This document shows positions 1 through 11,515 of a stretch of DNA of 64,000 nt, in pieces (positions within the stretch are counted from its first letter, which is position 1; the number at the start of each line of letters is the position of its first letter). The stretch is from Brachypodium distachyon (taxonomy: Eukaryota; Streptophyta; Magnoliopsida; Poales; Poaceae), in assembly GCF_000005505.3 (NCBI RefSeq), contig NC_016132.3:20574501-20638500 (forward strand), written 5' to 3'. The translations under genes were made by a program, and so were the position numbers. Below the pieces are notes generated by a model, which was not told where the DNA came from, searched no databases, and saw nothing but the letters and a program-made list of their open reading frames with translations.

Positions 1-123
1 TGTAAGTAGGGGCCTTTGAAATGCTAATTCGTGGACCCTTTGTCCCTTAATTATAGCATGTTATTCACATTTCTTCATCATGCGAAGAGAATCACTTTTC
101 ATCTAGATTCTACTACTCTACAG

Positions 124-3100
124 GCACCAGGTGTTCTAGAACCTCAAAATCAATATGTCAAACCTGCACAAGAGATCTCAGGGTTCCAATACCAATATGG
201 TTATCATGCACCAGGTGCACCATTGTCCCAAAACTACTACGCCAACCAGGCAGTATACCCACAGAACACTATGAATGTGAATCATGTACCAGTGAACAAC
301 CATGGTGATCAACATAAGAGTGTAGGTTCCAAAGGTTTAAGCTCAAATATTTCCTCAATCAACCATATTTCTGAAAAATCTTCAGCCAAATTTGCAGGGT
401 TCTTTGACAACAGATACTTCCAGCGAAAACAAAGTACAGGTTCCAGTGAATCCTCGAATTGCTCCAGGGTTCTCTATGGTCATACCAAAGAGTGAGAAGA
501 AAATTTTAGGTGCTGATTTGGCAAAGAAACCTGCTTATGTTAGTGTTTCTGTGCCGGAGAACGATGCCAAAGCAGTTCAACACGTTCCTGATGCTGTAAA
601 TTCCTCCTCTACTTTTTTATCCTTCATAGTTGTTAGCACTTGATATGCCTAGGGCTCTGTTTTATCACAAGAGTAAGTTATTGGGATGTGTAAGGTTAAA
701 GTACATTTTAATTCGGTTACCTATTTCCGATTGTCATGGTTAAATCTGTTCAATTTCTATCGAAATATATCTGTTCATTATTTTTGAACCAGGATAACAA
801 AAGAAGGCCATAAGTCTTGTGTTTACAACTCCACAGTAGATGCAGGTGATATCTTATTGTACTTGCATAATCACCATCCATTTTTTTTTCTTCTTTTTTT
901 AGAGATCTCTCCCTTTTTCGCTCCGCAATTATTCCATGAGAAATCTCAACCGTTGCAAGGATGAAGCCCAGAAGGTTGCCTGCCAGAGTATAATACAAGA
1001 GGTGCATTTTCTTCTTCTTCGCTTTTGCTAGTTGCAACCATTTGTAAAAATTGCATTCATTCTATTGTTGTCAGCCTTATGGATGGGCTTGTTATCTGCC
1101 AAACGCTTGTTAAAAACCAATGCATACTTGTGCATCAAAATTGTAAAATTAGCAACTTATCATTCCTAGGTGGCAGCAAAAGCAGTTTTCTTTTGCTAAG
1201 TGCATATAAGCACTTACATCGCTTATGCCCTAAGGCCATAACAGAGTTGATGTTCTATCCAACTTGTATTGGTGGATATATGGTTAATCAAATTGGATGT
1301 TTAATGTTCCAATGATTACAAATGCTGCTATTCACGAGCAAATGACTGATTTCAATTCTGTGTTGAAGTCGGTTCAGTTACTGGGCATCCCGTCGATGCC
1401 GGTGTTTCATTTAAATTTCTTTGTTGATTGTGCTACATCATTTGAATGGTTAAAATGTTTGATCTTCTGTAACATCAGTTTCTTTCTTTCCTTTGTGTTT
1501 ATTTATTTTCAGATCACAAACAAAGCTATTTCTGATGGAACCCTTCTTACTAAGAATTGGGACACTGAGCCGCTGTTCCCATTGCCGGAGAATCTTCTGA
1601 CCACGCCCGAAACAAGGTCCATGCTTCTCTTCCACTCCCCATCCCCTGCCTAAAATGAACCTGGAAGGCTACAATGTAGAGTTGTTGAGACTTTAAATAC
1701 ATCGGCTAATTCAATTGGGCTTTTGGTACTATGCTGTGGTGCATTGAAGACTTCTATAATGATTACATTTTCCAGATCACACTATTAAGACATATTTGTA
1801 TTGTCTTGAACTGACACGCTCAAAAATTCCTGCAAACGGAGCAAGTATCAGAGAATCTAGACAGAACTATACCAAAATCTGATGGCCACTAAAAGGGGCT
1901 TTGACACTTCCTGAACTTCTATAGGACTTAACACTGAGAGAGAAAGAGAACTATACAGTGGAACTGTGGAAGTATCATTGAGTTAAGAATTACCAAAATC
2001 AACACTTACTGATTATGAAGCATAATAGGGTATGCTATTAGTCTTATAACGGGATAAACTGAAGGTAATGTGGCTATGTTACAGAATAAAGGTGATTACT
2101 GGAAATCATCTCTTTCCTTGACCGTCGAAAGGACCGTCGAAAGGTACCCTTGCAGTATTAATAAACTGACCGCATTGTTTAGGTGATTAATTGAAGGTGA
2201 CCCATCTAATTTTCTGTCAACATTGCATCCACTAGTTGCACCATATAAAGCTAGTAAATTGTAATTAGGATTCCTTCATTTTACTCGAGAATATTAGGTC
2301 TTGTTGCTGTTTCTGTCGTTTACCGAATCTTAGAATTCTGATAGCTTGTTTTCTGTTTTTTGTTGTCCTGTACAGCAGTGCAAACAATTCAAGCCCCTTG
2401 TCAACATCTACCCCTAGAAGACGTTTGAAAAGTAGGTGGGAGCCTGTTCTGGAGGGAAATGTTACTGATAAGGTGGAGCCTGTAGCAAAAGCATTGATGA
2501 ATGGTAGCACTCAGAGTGTTTTTGTGACCAGTAATAATATGGTAAGAATCGCTTGTTGCTCTTGTAAAAATCTTGTCATCAAACAGTCAACATAAAGGAG
2601 GAATGGACTTCCACATTTTATTCCTGACTTTTCATTCTCAAACTATCAGTACTAACATATGCAGTATCACATTATTGTATTTATGCTTTAGTAAAAACTC
2701 TCAGAATATTTAGCTAAATGTTTTGCAGGTTAACAATTGGGATGCCGGAAAGTTTCTCCAGTCTCGACATACACCTTTGAATAAAATTACCAAAAGGCCT
2801 ACCAAGAAGCAAAAGATTGGTAGTTATTCAAGTCCCATGCAAAATGGGAACACTTCAAGTGATAGTGATAAGGAGCAGGGTCTAACCAAATACTACACCA
2901 ATGCAACTGCATTAGCAAATTCACCAGAGGAAAAGAAGCGTAGGGAGCATAGATCTAAACGGTTTGAGAAGGGTAAGGATTCATCATCAAAATCAAGGAG
3001 TTCTGCAGCGAACAAAGATTCTATGGCTCATGTGCGCGCAAGAAGAGCTATTTCAGCTCTTGTAACTAGCAATTATGAAGATGGCGGCAGCCTGGCTGTG

Positions 3101-6100
3101 GAGGATATGGATTGGGATGCACTGACAGTCAAGGGAACATGTCAGGAAATTGAGAAACGATATCTACGTCTTACATCAGCACCTGATCCTTCCACAGTAA
3201 TAGCACTCACCAGTTGTCTTCTTAACTCTAAATTGAAAAGCATTGATAGCATCGGTCCATCACTGTTATTTCTAGCTGCTTGTCCATCCTTTCTAGTTGC
3301 CTATTTCTCTGAATATGCTCGTTGCAGGTAAGACCAGAACATGTCCTGGAGAAGGCCCTTTCCATGGTTGACACATCTCTCAAAAATTATCTTTACAAGT
3401 GTGATCAACTGAAATCTATTCGCCAAGATCTTACAGTTCAGAGAATCCAGAATGAACTGACCGTCAAGGTAGTTTTAAATTCTTCATTGCATTCTGCTGT
3501 GTGTACTATACAACAATTCAAGAAATGTACACTGTCTATTTAGTTACTAGATATAAGTTGTAGCACTCGTGCAATTGACTGGAAAATAAAATCTGTTAAT
3601 GTTGTGCACTGCAGTAGGATAAAAGTTCAGCAATGATAGTGTCTGTAACCTTCATGTGTTTTGAACCTTGGATAACTACCTTGCTGAAGATAGCCAGACG
3701 GCGTGCCTGCGTTTGGTTGGATAGACATAGGTTAGATGAGAGAGCAGCTGGAGAGAGTATATTGGTCCTTGTTGCTTGTGTAAAAACTTGCATGATAGAC
3801 ACATATACAATACCTCCTAACTTGACACCCAAGGGGCTGTAAGAATATCTGAATCCATACTTTCCTAATCCATATGAACTGCTCTGAATTACTTTTTCCT
3901 ATTTCGGTCTCTAAGGCATCTTTCCTAATTCCATCTCTAACCCTGATCCTGATTGAAGTTGTCCTCTTCCTGGACTCTCCTCTAGGCTCTAGCCAACTCC
4001 TCCATTAGGCTTCTCTTCTTGCAAATGATTCACTCATCAGCACGTCTTTTTCTGTATTTCTTACCTGCTGGCTGGCCGCAATGCATCTGATGCTGCTTTG
4101 ATGCAACATACTAATGTCGACAACATCATGTTTCTCATTTCAGGTTTATGAAACTCATGCACGTTTAGCATTGCAAGCTGGTGATCTACCTGAATTTAAC
4201 CAGGTCTGCTTGTCTCGTCTTTCTCTACATATCAAATCATTGTACGTATGTTCTGCTTGCTAGCCATAGTTATGCAACTTCATAGTGTTAACAGGAAGGC
4301 ATATAGAAGATAAAGGTCCAAGAAGGTTTTGCATTCCTATCAGTAGCAGTGGCAAGTTTGGTTATACTTTCTAGTTATCAGATTGGGTATAGTGATTGAT
4401 TTACTCTATCTCTAGCTGTCTCTCTGTCCCTCTGTCTCTCTCTCGAATAAGAAGAAAGATTGTTTTTTCTGGTAATGCTACTGGTTCATGAATATTGATT
4501 GCCAACGGAACTTGCTGTGGTTTTGTAATGTCTATATTTGTAATCAAAGTATTCACTGTTGCATGAGTGTCCTAGTTCAAATTATTTATACGTGCAACTT
4601 TTGCAGTGCCAGTCACAACTAAAGAGGCTATATAGAGAGGGAAACAAGGGTTGTTATTTTGAATTCTCTGCCTACAATTTGCTCTGCGTCATGCTACACT
4701 CCAATAATAAACGAGACTTGCTGTCATCAATGGCAAGGTATCATTTTGCAAGTATTAGTGCATTGAAACATATTTTGTTCATAATAAGTGATCTACATTT
4801 GATATATTCATTAATTTCAGCTTATCAAAAGAAGCCAAACAAGATGGAGCTGTCAAGCATGCCCTTGCAGTTCATTCTGCTCTTTCCTCAGGCAATTATG
4901 TCATATTCTTCAAATTATACAAGCAGGCGCCAAACTTGAATTCTTGCCTCATGGGTAGGGGGCAACCACCTTTGCTGTCACTTCATTGTACTTCTATTTT
5001 CGTATGAGGTTTTGATATCTGTTGCTCTCCCCTTCAACAGAACTATATGTGGAGCGGATGCGTTTTGAGGCTATAAAATGCATGTCTAGATCTTATCGCC
5101 CAACAGTACCTGTGGTGTATGTTGCACAGATTTTGGGATTTCTCAGGATTGATACTGATGGCTCTGTACTGAATGGGGATGACAGATCAGATGAATGCGA
5201 AATATGGTTAAAGGCGCATGGTGCTATTCTTTCAGTAGATAACAGTGGAGAATTGCAGATAGACACGAAGGTAATAACCTCTCTCTGGACGGTATAATAA
5301 ACACATCAGTTGGACTGCATGAATACCAACTGGAATATTTTTGGCCTATTCAGTAAGTTGAACCTTGTTCAGTTTTAAGCCAGTAGGACGGGGTTATAGT
5401 TTCTAAATCATAATGTCAGCTTTCACGGTTTAGTTAAGAATATCTAGCTGGGTCCATGTGTTGTCGGAGTTGCATTAATGCTATACTAGTTCACAGCCCC
5501 AAATGAAGATGTCTTATTTCAATTTTGCAAATTTGGATTTTGTCTTGTCATCTAAGTGTGTAGGGATGAAATTGAGTGCATATAATACTAATTAAGTACT
5601 CCCTCCGTTCCATAATTCTTGTCTCAAATTTGCCCAAAAATGGATGTATCTAGTCCTAAAAAGTGTCTAGATACATGTAATATTTCGTAAAGAATTATGG
5701 AACGGAGGGAGTACTTTGCAGTGTGTTGCTGAAATGTGCTATAACCCTGTCTGTATATGCTTTTCTTTACTCTTTTAAAGATCTCAATAGGTGAAGGTAT
5801 GTCACCCTTAGACCGTACGGCCATTTGATTAGACCAAAGCATTGAGATGTGAGTGGGTAATGGATTGTACAAAGAATGATACTCCCTCCGATCCATAGTA
5901 AGTGTCGAAGATTTAGTATTTAGTTTGTACAACTTTCTACTAAATCCAAGACACTTATTATGGATCAGAGGAAGTAGTAGAACATTCTTTTAATTATCTA
6001 TTGCATTTTTTTTCCTTTAGTCCGTACTCCGTAGCAATGCGCAGGTGATGTGCTAGTAGGTAGTAACAAATGAATTTGTCTGTGCTGTCTCATCAATTGG

Positions 6101-6263
6101 GTTTGTTCTAATCTGGTTGGTTTGTTCTAATCTGGTTCATTCCGCATTACGTTACATCTCATTGCAGGCTTCTTCGACTACGCTTTACATGCCAGAGCCA
6201 GAGAATGCCGTTGCGCATGGTGATGCATCACTTGCAGTTGGTGACTTCTTTGCACGGACATAG
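124..6263 (+). CDS. SAC3/GANP family protein (SAC3A-like), 3' part; 5' end outside window
   Basis: Proteins of this family are scaffold subunits related to yeast Sac3/Thp3 and human LENG8, linked to mRNA export and nuclear mRNP handling. Predicted coding exons: 124-321, 398-595, 903-1001, 1513-1616, 2376-2541, 2729-3196, 3328-3468, 4144-4203, 4607-4737, 4821-4954, 5041-5270, 6168-6263. All joins keep frame and use GT-AG, giving the last 674 residues. Visible marks: a basic nuclear-type stretch (KRPTKKQKIG) in the 2729 exon, then the SAC3/GANP core beginning near DWDALTVKGTCQEIEKRYLRL, followed by RPEHVLEKAL, QSQLKRLYREG, GNYVIFFKLY and LYVERMRFEAIKCMSRSY. The protein ends in GDFFART. The 76-nt intron 322-397 is my inference, needed to keep the frame open. 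The 5' exons lie before the window. The last intron holds two Stowaway MITEs. The family call is firm; the first two exons are less certain. Confidence 0.9.
5599..5711. mobile_element. Stowaway MITE in the last SAC3 intron
   Basis: Terminal inverted repeats CTCCCTCCGTTCCATAATTC and its complement flank about 113 bp. TA dinucleotides at 5597-5598 and 5712-5713 form the target duplication. The interior carries the common GTCTAGATACATGTAATATT core of grass Stowaway (Tc1/mariner-derived) elements. Non-coding. Confidence 0.92.
5882..5974. mobile_element. Stowaway MITE, second copy in the last SAC3 intron
   Basis: Short element (about 93 bp) with CTCCCTCCGATCCATA at the left and TATGGATCAGAGGAAG at the right, flanked by TA. 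It is a different subfamily from the copy 170 bp upstream: the interior has AAGTGTCGAAGATTTAGTA and lacks the ACATGTAATATT core. Confidence 0.85.
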
Positions 6264-7426
6264 TAGAATGTGCAACTGCGGGTATCTATTCATCGGCGTG
6301 TTGGTGCAAATGGATGTATTGCATACCTTCAGATGCAAATATGCTGTTATGTGCAACGGGATGTTGAAATGGATCAGCTCACCGCACGGTAAGAGCGGTC
6401 AGCTATTTCAAAAAAAAAAAAAAAAAAGGGATCAGCTCAAGAATGCTTCTCGGGCTAGGAGGTTGGGAACAAGGATAGAGTGATGCTCAAGTGGATTTGA
6501 TGTAGTGATGGCTGCAGTTGCATTCCAGTGAGCCGTCACAAACGCAAATTGTGAGCGTTAGCCAACACGACTTCGTTGCCTGCCAAGGCCCCTCTCGTAT
6601 GGGAAATGTTACAGAAGCAGCAGCCAGTAAAAGTTTTAGAGTGACTACAAATACATGTGTCTGTATCAAGCAATTTATACATAAATACAAAGACGGGAAA
6701 AGTTTACAAGTTTATCAGGAACACAGCTGACCGTCTAAATTTATGAAAACATTTCGCCCACGGAGGAATAAAAGCTGATGAAATTTGGTAGTACATATTC
6801 TAATCAGTAAATTCTGCTATGGCTATTGGGTTTTTTAGGGAAGATTTTTGTAAGTTGTTTGTTGCGTTCGCTGCATTGTCGGCGTGTGGGGTAGAATTAG
6901 GCGACGAGGACCAAAATTCAAAACGGCACCCGTACTAGCAATTCTATACTGTACCAGTGAATTGAAAGATCCCAACCTTACTGGAGGTGGTTGGTAACCA
7001 CCGGCCTAATGTCGGCACCCATACTAGCTCCATTTACTGCCTTTTAAGAATGTGTCATTAGCTCCTGATCTCATTGTAGTCGCCAGCAATATTGTATCCA
7101 CTGCTCTTCTTTCAGTTTCCAGTTAGGAATGGGAATTAGGCTCACCGACGGCATCTCAAGATCCTTCCATGCTCTGTCCCTTCAGCTCAGCTTTTCTTCA
7201 CTTTCATGGTCGTGTATTAGTTGTTATAGATTTGAATTATTGGAAGAAAAAGCTGGACATTGATGCAGTACCAAGCAAGCTGTCCCATCCAGTACACACG
7301 CGGACACGCCTAACTAGAATGCTTCGCTTAATTTTAATTGTACTTACCCTCGATCTTCTTTCTGGGTGTGTGACCGTGACAACGCCACACCACAAGAAAT
7401 TTAAGAAATACAAAATTACTGCTGCC
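6264..7426 (+). other. SAC3 3' UTR and intergenic sequence
   Basis: Begins after the SAC3 stop. It probably contains the 3' UTR to roughly 6.8 kb; an AATAAA-type signal (GGAATAAAAGC) is at about 6765. A small poly-A retroposon lies at 6382-6428. I see no gene in the remainder up to the MITE at 7429. Confidence 0.55.
6382..6428 (+). mobile_element. Tiny poly-A-tailed retroposon with 11-bp target duplication
   Basis: About 28 bp of unique sequence (CCGCACGGTAAGAGCGGTC onward) ends in 18 A residues (6410-6427). The 11-bp direct repeat GGATCAGCTCA flanks it at 6371-6381 and 6429-6439. A poly-A tail plus a flanking direct repeat is the signature of LINE-machinery retroposition, here an extremely 5'-truncated insert. 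It lies 108 bp past the SAC3 stop, so it is probably transcribed in that 3' UTR. Source family not recognised. Confidence 0.75.
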
Positions 7427-7428
7427 TC

Positions 7429-7546
7429 CGATCCATACTATCTGTCGAAATATTACATGTATTTAGACATCTTTTGGACAGAAATATTACATGTATCTAG
7501 ACATCTTTTGGACAGATTTGAGACAATTAACATGGATCGGAGGGAG
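7429..7546. mobile_element. Stowaway MITE with internal 34-bp duplication
   Basis: Ends CTGCTGCCTCCGATCCAT and ATGGATCGGAGGGAG with TA at 7427-7428 and 7547-7548. The segment GAAATATTACATGTAT..GGACA occurs twice in tandem (from 7447 and 7481), so the element is longer on the left arm than its relatives. Confidence 0.85.
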
Positions 7547-7548
7547 TA

Positions 7549-8037
7549 ATAGCATTGCAAGTACTCGGAAGATGTTTCAAGGCAGCGAAAAGAGAACGAA
7601 ATGATGTTACTTCGAAATTCGAATGCAACGAGAGGCAAATCAGGGCGTCTCCGATGTTGTTAATGCTGGGCCTTAAGCCCTACGTGGAAAGACTTGAGGT
7701 CGGTCTCATACGAGTAGAACATCATATCATAAAAGATAAGCAAAAGTCAAAGGTGTCAAGATGAAATGACTGATTGCCACACAGAAGCAGACAATCTCAA
7801 ACCTGGCCCAAATGGTACTACGTAGTAGTGTTTGCTCAATTAATCCCCTCATCAGATCAGTAAAATTTGAATCTACGAAGGAAAGAGTAATGAATAATCT
7901 TGCATCCCTGCAGTACATACAAGACCATGATCTATACCTGACATTTGTATATATCGTGTGTTAAATGATTAAATCTCACAGGGAGAGAGAACATATAATG
8001 AACTGGGTGCCAATGGAGCAAAATTGTTGCAAATAAT
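7549..8037. other. Intergenic, includes 3' side of the GPR107-like gene
   Basis: No convincing coding sequence. The distal part (towards 8037) should be the 3' UTR of the minus-strand gene that stops at 8038. Confidence 0.5.
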
Positions 8038-9408
8038 TTACAGCTCGAACTCCTCTTCCCGGAGCACCATCTCTGCAGCCTCTTCCTCATCGTCGTCGAG
8101 AGAAAAGTAATTGCTCCTCTCGGCCGGCCTGAATGTGTAGAACATGAACATGTAGAACGCCATTGTGGCCACCTCCTCGGCCAAGATGCTTGCCCACCTG
8201 TATCGGTAGCTTGCAATGGTCCGGAGCGCATACACAATGATCCTAGTGAAGTACAGGTAGCCAATCACCACGGTGTAGAACTGCCGGAACAGGGCGAGCT
8301 TGGACAGGTTCCGCGCCGCCTTGCCGTCGGTCTTGGACGTCTCCCGGAGCGACCTCATGGACCAGACGACCGGGAAGAGCACGGCGCAGCAGCACGCGAC
8401 GTCGATGAACATCAGGATCTGGTTCCATGTCACCCACCCCTGCATGAACGGCCCGGTCTCCCCGATCACCGCGGCGGCGATGTTCGCCATGACCTGCAGC
8501 GGGATCACCACCATGAGCACCTTCTTCTCCCGGTCCTGCAGGAAGGGCTTGAGGAACGACCACCCCGTGCCGACGAGCACGATGACCGCGAAGAGGATGA
8601 CGCCCTTGACGAGCTGGAAGAGGTAGAAGGCCACGTCCCAGCCGTGCGGCGTGCCCGTGACGCGGATGTAGTGCTGGTCCTCGGCGGCGGACAGACAGTA
8701 GAGCATGCGCGCGACGAGGAGCGCCGTCATGAGGTGGTGGATTTGGTTGCTGGCCGAGGCGCGGTCGCGGGAGACGAGGGTGAGGTACCCCCAGGCGGCG
8801 AGGAACGCGGCGTAGCAGAAGGCGAAGAAGCCGTAGATGGCTGGGAGGGGCGCCTGGCCGACGGGGAGGTAGTCCTTGGATCCGTCCGGGTTGGCGTTGT
8901 ACATCTCGGTGCGGACGTTCATGGTGACGAGCGACGCCGGCGCGCAGTTGGCGAAGAAGAGGCTGTACTCGTCGGGGTGGGTGACCGGGAAGGACTTGTT
9001 GTAGTGGCCCCCTTCCATGTCGTGGAAGGTGAAGAGGGTCTTCACGTAGGGGCTGGAGAGGACGCAGCTGGAGAGGTCGGGCTCGTCGGCGCCGGTCGGG
9101 TCCTCCGCGCGCTTCTCCGGCGCCGGCCGCTCCCGCGACTCGTAGATGGCCTGCAGGAGGGACTCGTCGGCGAGGAGGAAGAAGCCGATCTGCTTGGGGT
9201 CCGCCCGCGCGAAGGAGGAGGAGACGGCGGCGCCGGTGAGGATGATCCGGACCGCGCCGGACTTGGAGAAGCCGAACTTCTCGAACAGGATGGACTGGCG
9301 GGGGTCCTCCCGGAAGGACTCCGATCTGATCTCCGCCGCCGAAGGCGGGACGATGGCTCCCGCGACGGCGAGGAGCAGCAGCAGAAGGAGGCTAGCGCCG
9401 GCGGCCAT
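8038..9408 (-). CDS. GPR107/GOST-type seven-transmembrane protein (lung 7-TM receptor family)
   Basis: Single-exon gene for a 456-residue protein. The ATG at 9408 is chosen because a hydrophobic signal peptide follows at once (residues 1-24, MAAGASLLLLLLL) and upstream codons fall in a poly-C leader. Order: signal peptide; luminal beta-rich domain about 25-185 with paired cysteines near 115 and 155 and an N-glycosylation site NKS near 137; seven hydrophobic segments at about 189-212, 222-243, 257-280, 296-316, 330-350, 377-398 and 404-427; acidic cytosolic tail (SLDDDEEEAAE). Length and topology fit plant candidate GPCR proteins of the CAND6/CAND7 type and animal GPR107/108, which act in Golgi and endosomal trafficking. 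A true receptor role in plants is unproven. A G-box lies about 90 bp upstream. Confidence 0.92.
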   Translation of the reverse strand: MAAGASLLLLLLLAVAGAIVPPSAAEIRSESFREDPRQSILFEKFGFSKSGAVRIILTGAAVSSSFARADPKQIGFFLLADESLLQAIYESRERPAPEKRAEDPTGADEPDLSSCVLSSPYVKTLFTFHDMEGGHYNKSFPVTHPDEYSLFFANCAPASLVTMNVRTEMYNANPDGSKDYLPVGQAPLPAIYGFFAFCYAAFLAAWGYLTLVSRDRASASNQIHHLMTALLVARMLYCLSAAEDQHYIRVTGTPHGWDVAFYLFQLVKGVILFAVIVLVGTGWSFLKPFLQDREKKVLMVVIPLQVMANIAAAVIGETGPFMQGWVTWNQILMFIDVACCCAVLFPVVWSMRSLRETSKTDGKAARNLSKLALFRQFYTVVIGYLYFTRIIVYALRTIASYRYRWASILAEEVATMAFYMFMFYTFRPAERSNYFSLDDDEEEAAEMVLREEEFEL

Positions 9409-9418
9409 GGCGAGATCT

Positions 9419-9437
9419 GGGGGGGGGGGGGGGGGGG
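9419..9437. repeat. Poly-G19 tract (poly-C in the GPR107-like mRNA leader)
   Basis: Nineteen consecutive G on the + strand, 10 bp upstream of the ATG. In the transcript this is an uninterrupted C19 run just before the start codon. The template strand could form G-quadruplexes. The length may vary or be mis-sequenced. Confidence 0.9.
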
Positions 9438-9497
9438 AATGCGTGGGAGTGCGTCGGTGTGCGCTAGTGGAGCAGAGCACGGCCTTCTTATCTGGCC

Positions 9498-9503
9498 CAC
9501 GTG
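9498..9503. promoter_or_regulatory. G-box CACGTG in the GPR107-like promoter
   Basis: Palindromic CACGTG about 90 bp upstream of the ATG at 9408, a usual distance for bZIP/bHLH binding near the core promoter. The motif is seen directly; its use is inferred. Confidence 0.4.
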
Positions 9504-9639
9504 CGGGTGTCGGATGCGCTTTGAGATTGGTGAGCGTCGGCTGGGGAGGTTTGACTTGGAGAGTCGTAGCAGCCGGTGTTTTTGGGGAAAGTTTCCGCTC
9601 GTTTCGCACACTTCGATCGTAGTCGTACCGACAGGACTC

Positions 9640-10440
9640 GGTGTGAATGGTCCGAGTTTTGTTTTCTTATTCTCCAGCTCATTCCGTTTCGTTTTCTTTT
9701 AGGAATACTTGGCTCCTAATAGCAGCGAGGGAGGCTAATGGGCGGACGTCCGCCCAGATCAAAAGTGGCGGACGAATTTCGACAGCTCATTTTTGGCTGT
9801 CGGAATTTTTCTTTTTTTCTATTTTTGAAACATTTTATTTTTTTCCTAACTTTTCATTTTTTTTAGTTCTTAATTTTAGTTTCTTTGAACTTTTACCTTC
9901 ATTCGAAAGTTTTTATTTTTCAACTTTTAATTTTAATGTTTTTTATTTTGAACTTTTACTTTTTCGAAAAAGAAAGAAAAAAAAGGAAAAACTCACCTCC
10001 TTCAGCCCTCCCTGTGTTGGATCCGGCGAGGAGGACGCGCGAGAGCGCAAGATCTGCCGAAATCTCCACGGTTGGCAGCCGGATCCGACGCACGGTGGGC
10101 GGCAACGGGCGCGAGGTGGGGGTCGGCTGCACGGAGGAGGGCGCCCTCGGCGGCGCGTGGAGAGGAGGCGGCAGCGGTGCAACGAGCACAGGGGGAAGGG
10201 GAGGGGGAGGAGGAAGATCGCGAGGGGGGTCGCGTGTGGGTAACCGGGGAGGGAGGAAGAGATCGGGAGAGACCCGCTCTTAGAGTGGGTTTCGTCCGCC
10301 CGTTTCGTTGCTGGCGGAGCCTCGTGTAGGAGGCTTCTTGCCAGTAGCATCCCTACTAAATATAAGATGTTTTACTTTTGCGTAAGTCAAACTCATGTGT
10401 CACTCCTAAAACACTAAGAAATTACTTGTCCTTATTATTT
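9640..10440. other. Intergenic: T-rich stretch followed by GC-rich stretch
   Basis: 9780-9960 is strongly T-rich (runs of TTTTT). 10010-10330 is GC-rich with GGGGAGG and GGCGGC motifs. Open frames there overlap on both strands without a recognisable domain. I see no gene. Confidence 0.45.
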
Positions 10441-10444
10441 TTTG

Positions 10445-10583
10445 GGAACTTTGGTAATCTGGTTATTATCGAAACCAAACCGAAATCGACTGGTTATTGT
10501 CGAAACTAAAATACGGAACCATATTTACCGAAAACTACATTGACTGAACTGAATCAAACCGAAATAACTGAATGCACACCTTG
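10445..10583. mobile_element. Degenerate hAT-type remnant rich in CGAAACC/ACCGAAA motifs
   Basis: Repeated CCGAAA and GGTTAT motifs and an end resembling AACTGAATGCACACCTTGAG. This matches the style of the subterminal region of the hAT element at 56862-57620, which also piles up CCGAAAACCGA motifs. Only one end is seen. Confidence 0.35.
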
Positions 10584-10830
10584 AGGGCTCATTCGGTTTG
10601 CAGGATTCTTAAAAGATTTCTACAGGATTTCAACACTTAGGATTTTTTTCCTATGTGTAGCATTCGTTTCATAGGAATGAATGTGTTTCAAATTGGCCTA
10701 ATTCCTAAGGATTCTAAGCATCAGGTGAGACCTCATTTTAACATCCTATGGATTGCAATGTGCATGGCATTCCAATCCTCCACTTTTCCTATTCCTATGT
10801 TTTCAAAATCCTGCAAACCGAATGAGCCCT
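10584..10830. mobile_element. TIR MITE (AGGGCTCATTCGGTTTGCAG ends)
   Basis: The left end AGGGCTCATTCGGTTTGCAG is the exact reverse complement of the right end at 10811-10830, and similarity (ATTC/AAATCCTG, ATTCCTA) extends further inward. Total about 247 bp, non-coding. A TGA triplet lies on both sides if the outermost base is excluded. The ends resemble PIF/Harbinger-type Tourist elements, but the superfamily is not settled. Confidence 0.85.
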
Positions 10831-10926
10831 GAATGGATAACACAGTAACACGCACCGACTCCATGGATGGCTTACTGTGCGTACCACGCTTGCTTCTCTT
10901 TTTTTCCTTATCTACAGAACAATGCT

Positions 10927-11492
10927 TAGAGCATCTCCATCAGGTTCCCAAAAAATGGGATACCCGAGAGAGAGAAACTTTGAGATTTTTGTGCCCTTGT
11001 CTAGTAAGTTCCTGAAAAACGGTTCCCTAACATTTTGTAGACACCACAATGGCGTAGCAGTCCCACATGTCAATCCCAAGGAGCAAATCGACGAATGGCA
11101 GTTTGGTGGCCTTCGGGTGGCGCCACCAGCCTTGATTATGGCAGGGAATCGGGTTGGGAAGGGTCTAAGAGGGGTGGGTGGGTCACGGCAAGCTTACTGG
11201 TGCCGCATGATGGCCTGCGACGGTGCGCCAACGGATTGTGGAAGGAAAAATCGGATCAGATCAGTTTTGTTGGTGCCATTTGTGCTGTGCGTTTTAGAGA
11301 AATTTGTTCTTTGTTACACGCGGAGTAGATTTTAGGCCGAGGAGGAAAAAATCGGAAATTCTCTAAAAACATTAGGGGATTGAAAATGGGGTGGTGAACA
11401 TACTAAAAATCGTTTTTACTTGATTTTAAAGAATGATGACAATTATTAGAAATGGTGAACTGTTTTAGGTAACCTGCTAGAGATATGATCAG
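10927..11492. mobile_element. Possible degenerate TIR element (AGAGCATCTCCATCAGG end)
   Basis: The left end TAGAGCATCTCCATCAGGTT is of a type common at the ends of grass DNA transposons. A weak complementary end (AACCTGCTAGAGATATGATC) lies near 11490. The interior is about 560 bp with no coherent protein. No clear target duplication. Confidence 0.35.
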
Positions 11493-11515
11493 TGCTCTTT
11501 TTTTAAGAGAGAAAA

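Noticed and set aside
8644..9702. Long open frames opposite the GPR107-like gene
   Set aside because: Arise from GC-rich codon bias of the minus-strand gene. Composition is Arg/Gly/Val-rich with no domain.
9647..10350. Frames in the T-rich/GC-rich stretch
   Set aside because: Low-complexity translation (poly-Phe, Gly/Arg-rich) on both strands; no supporting signal.
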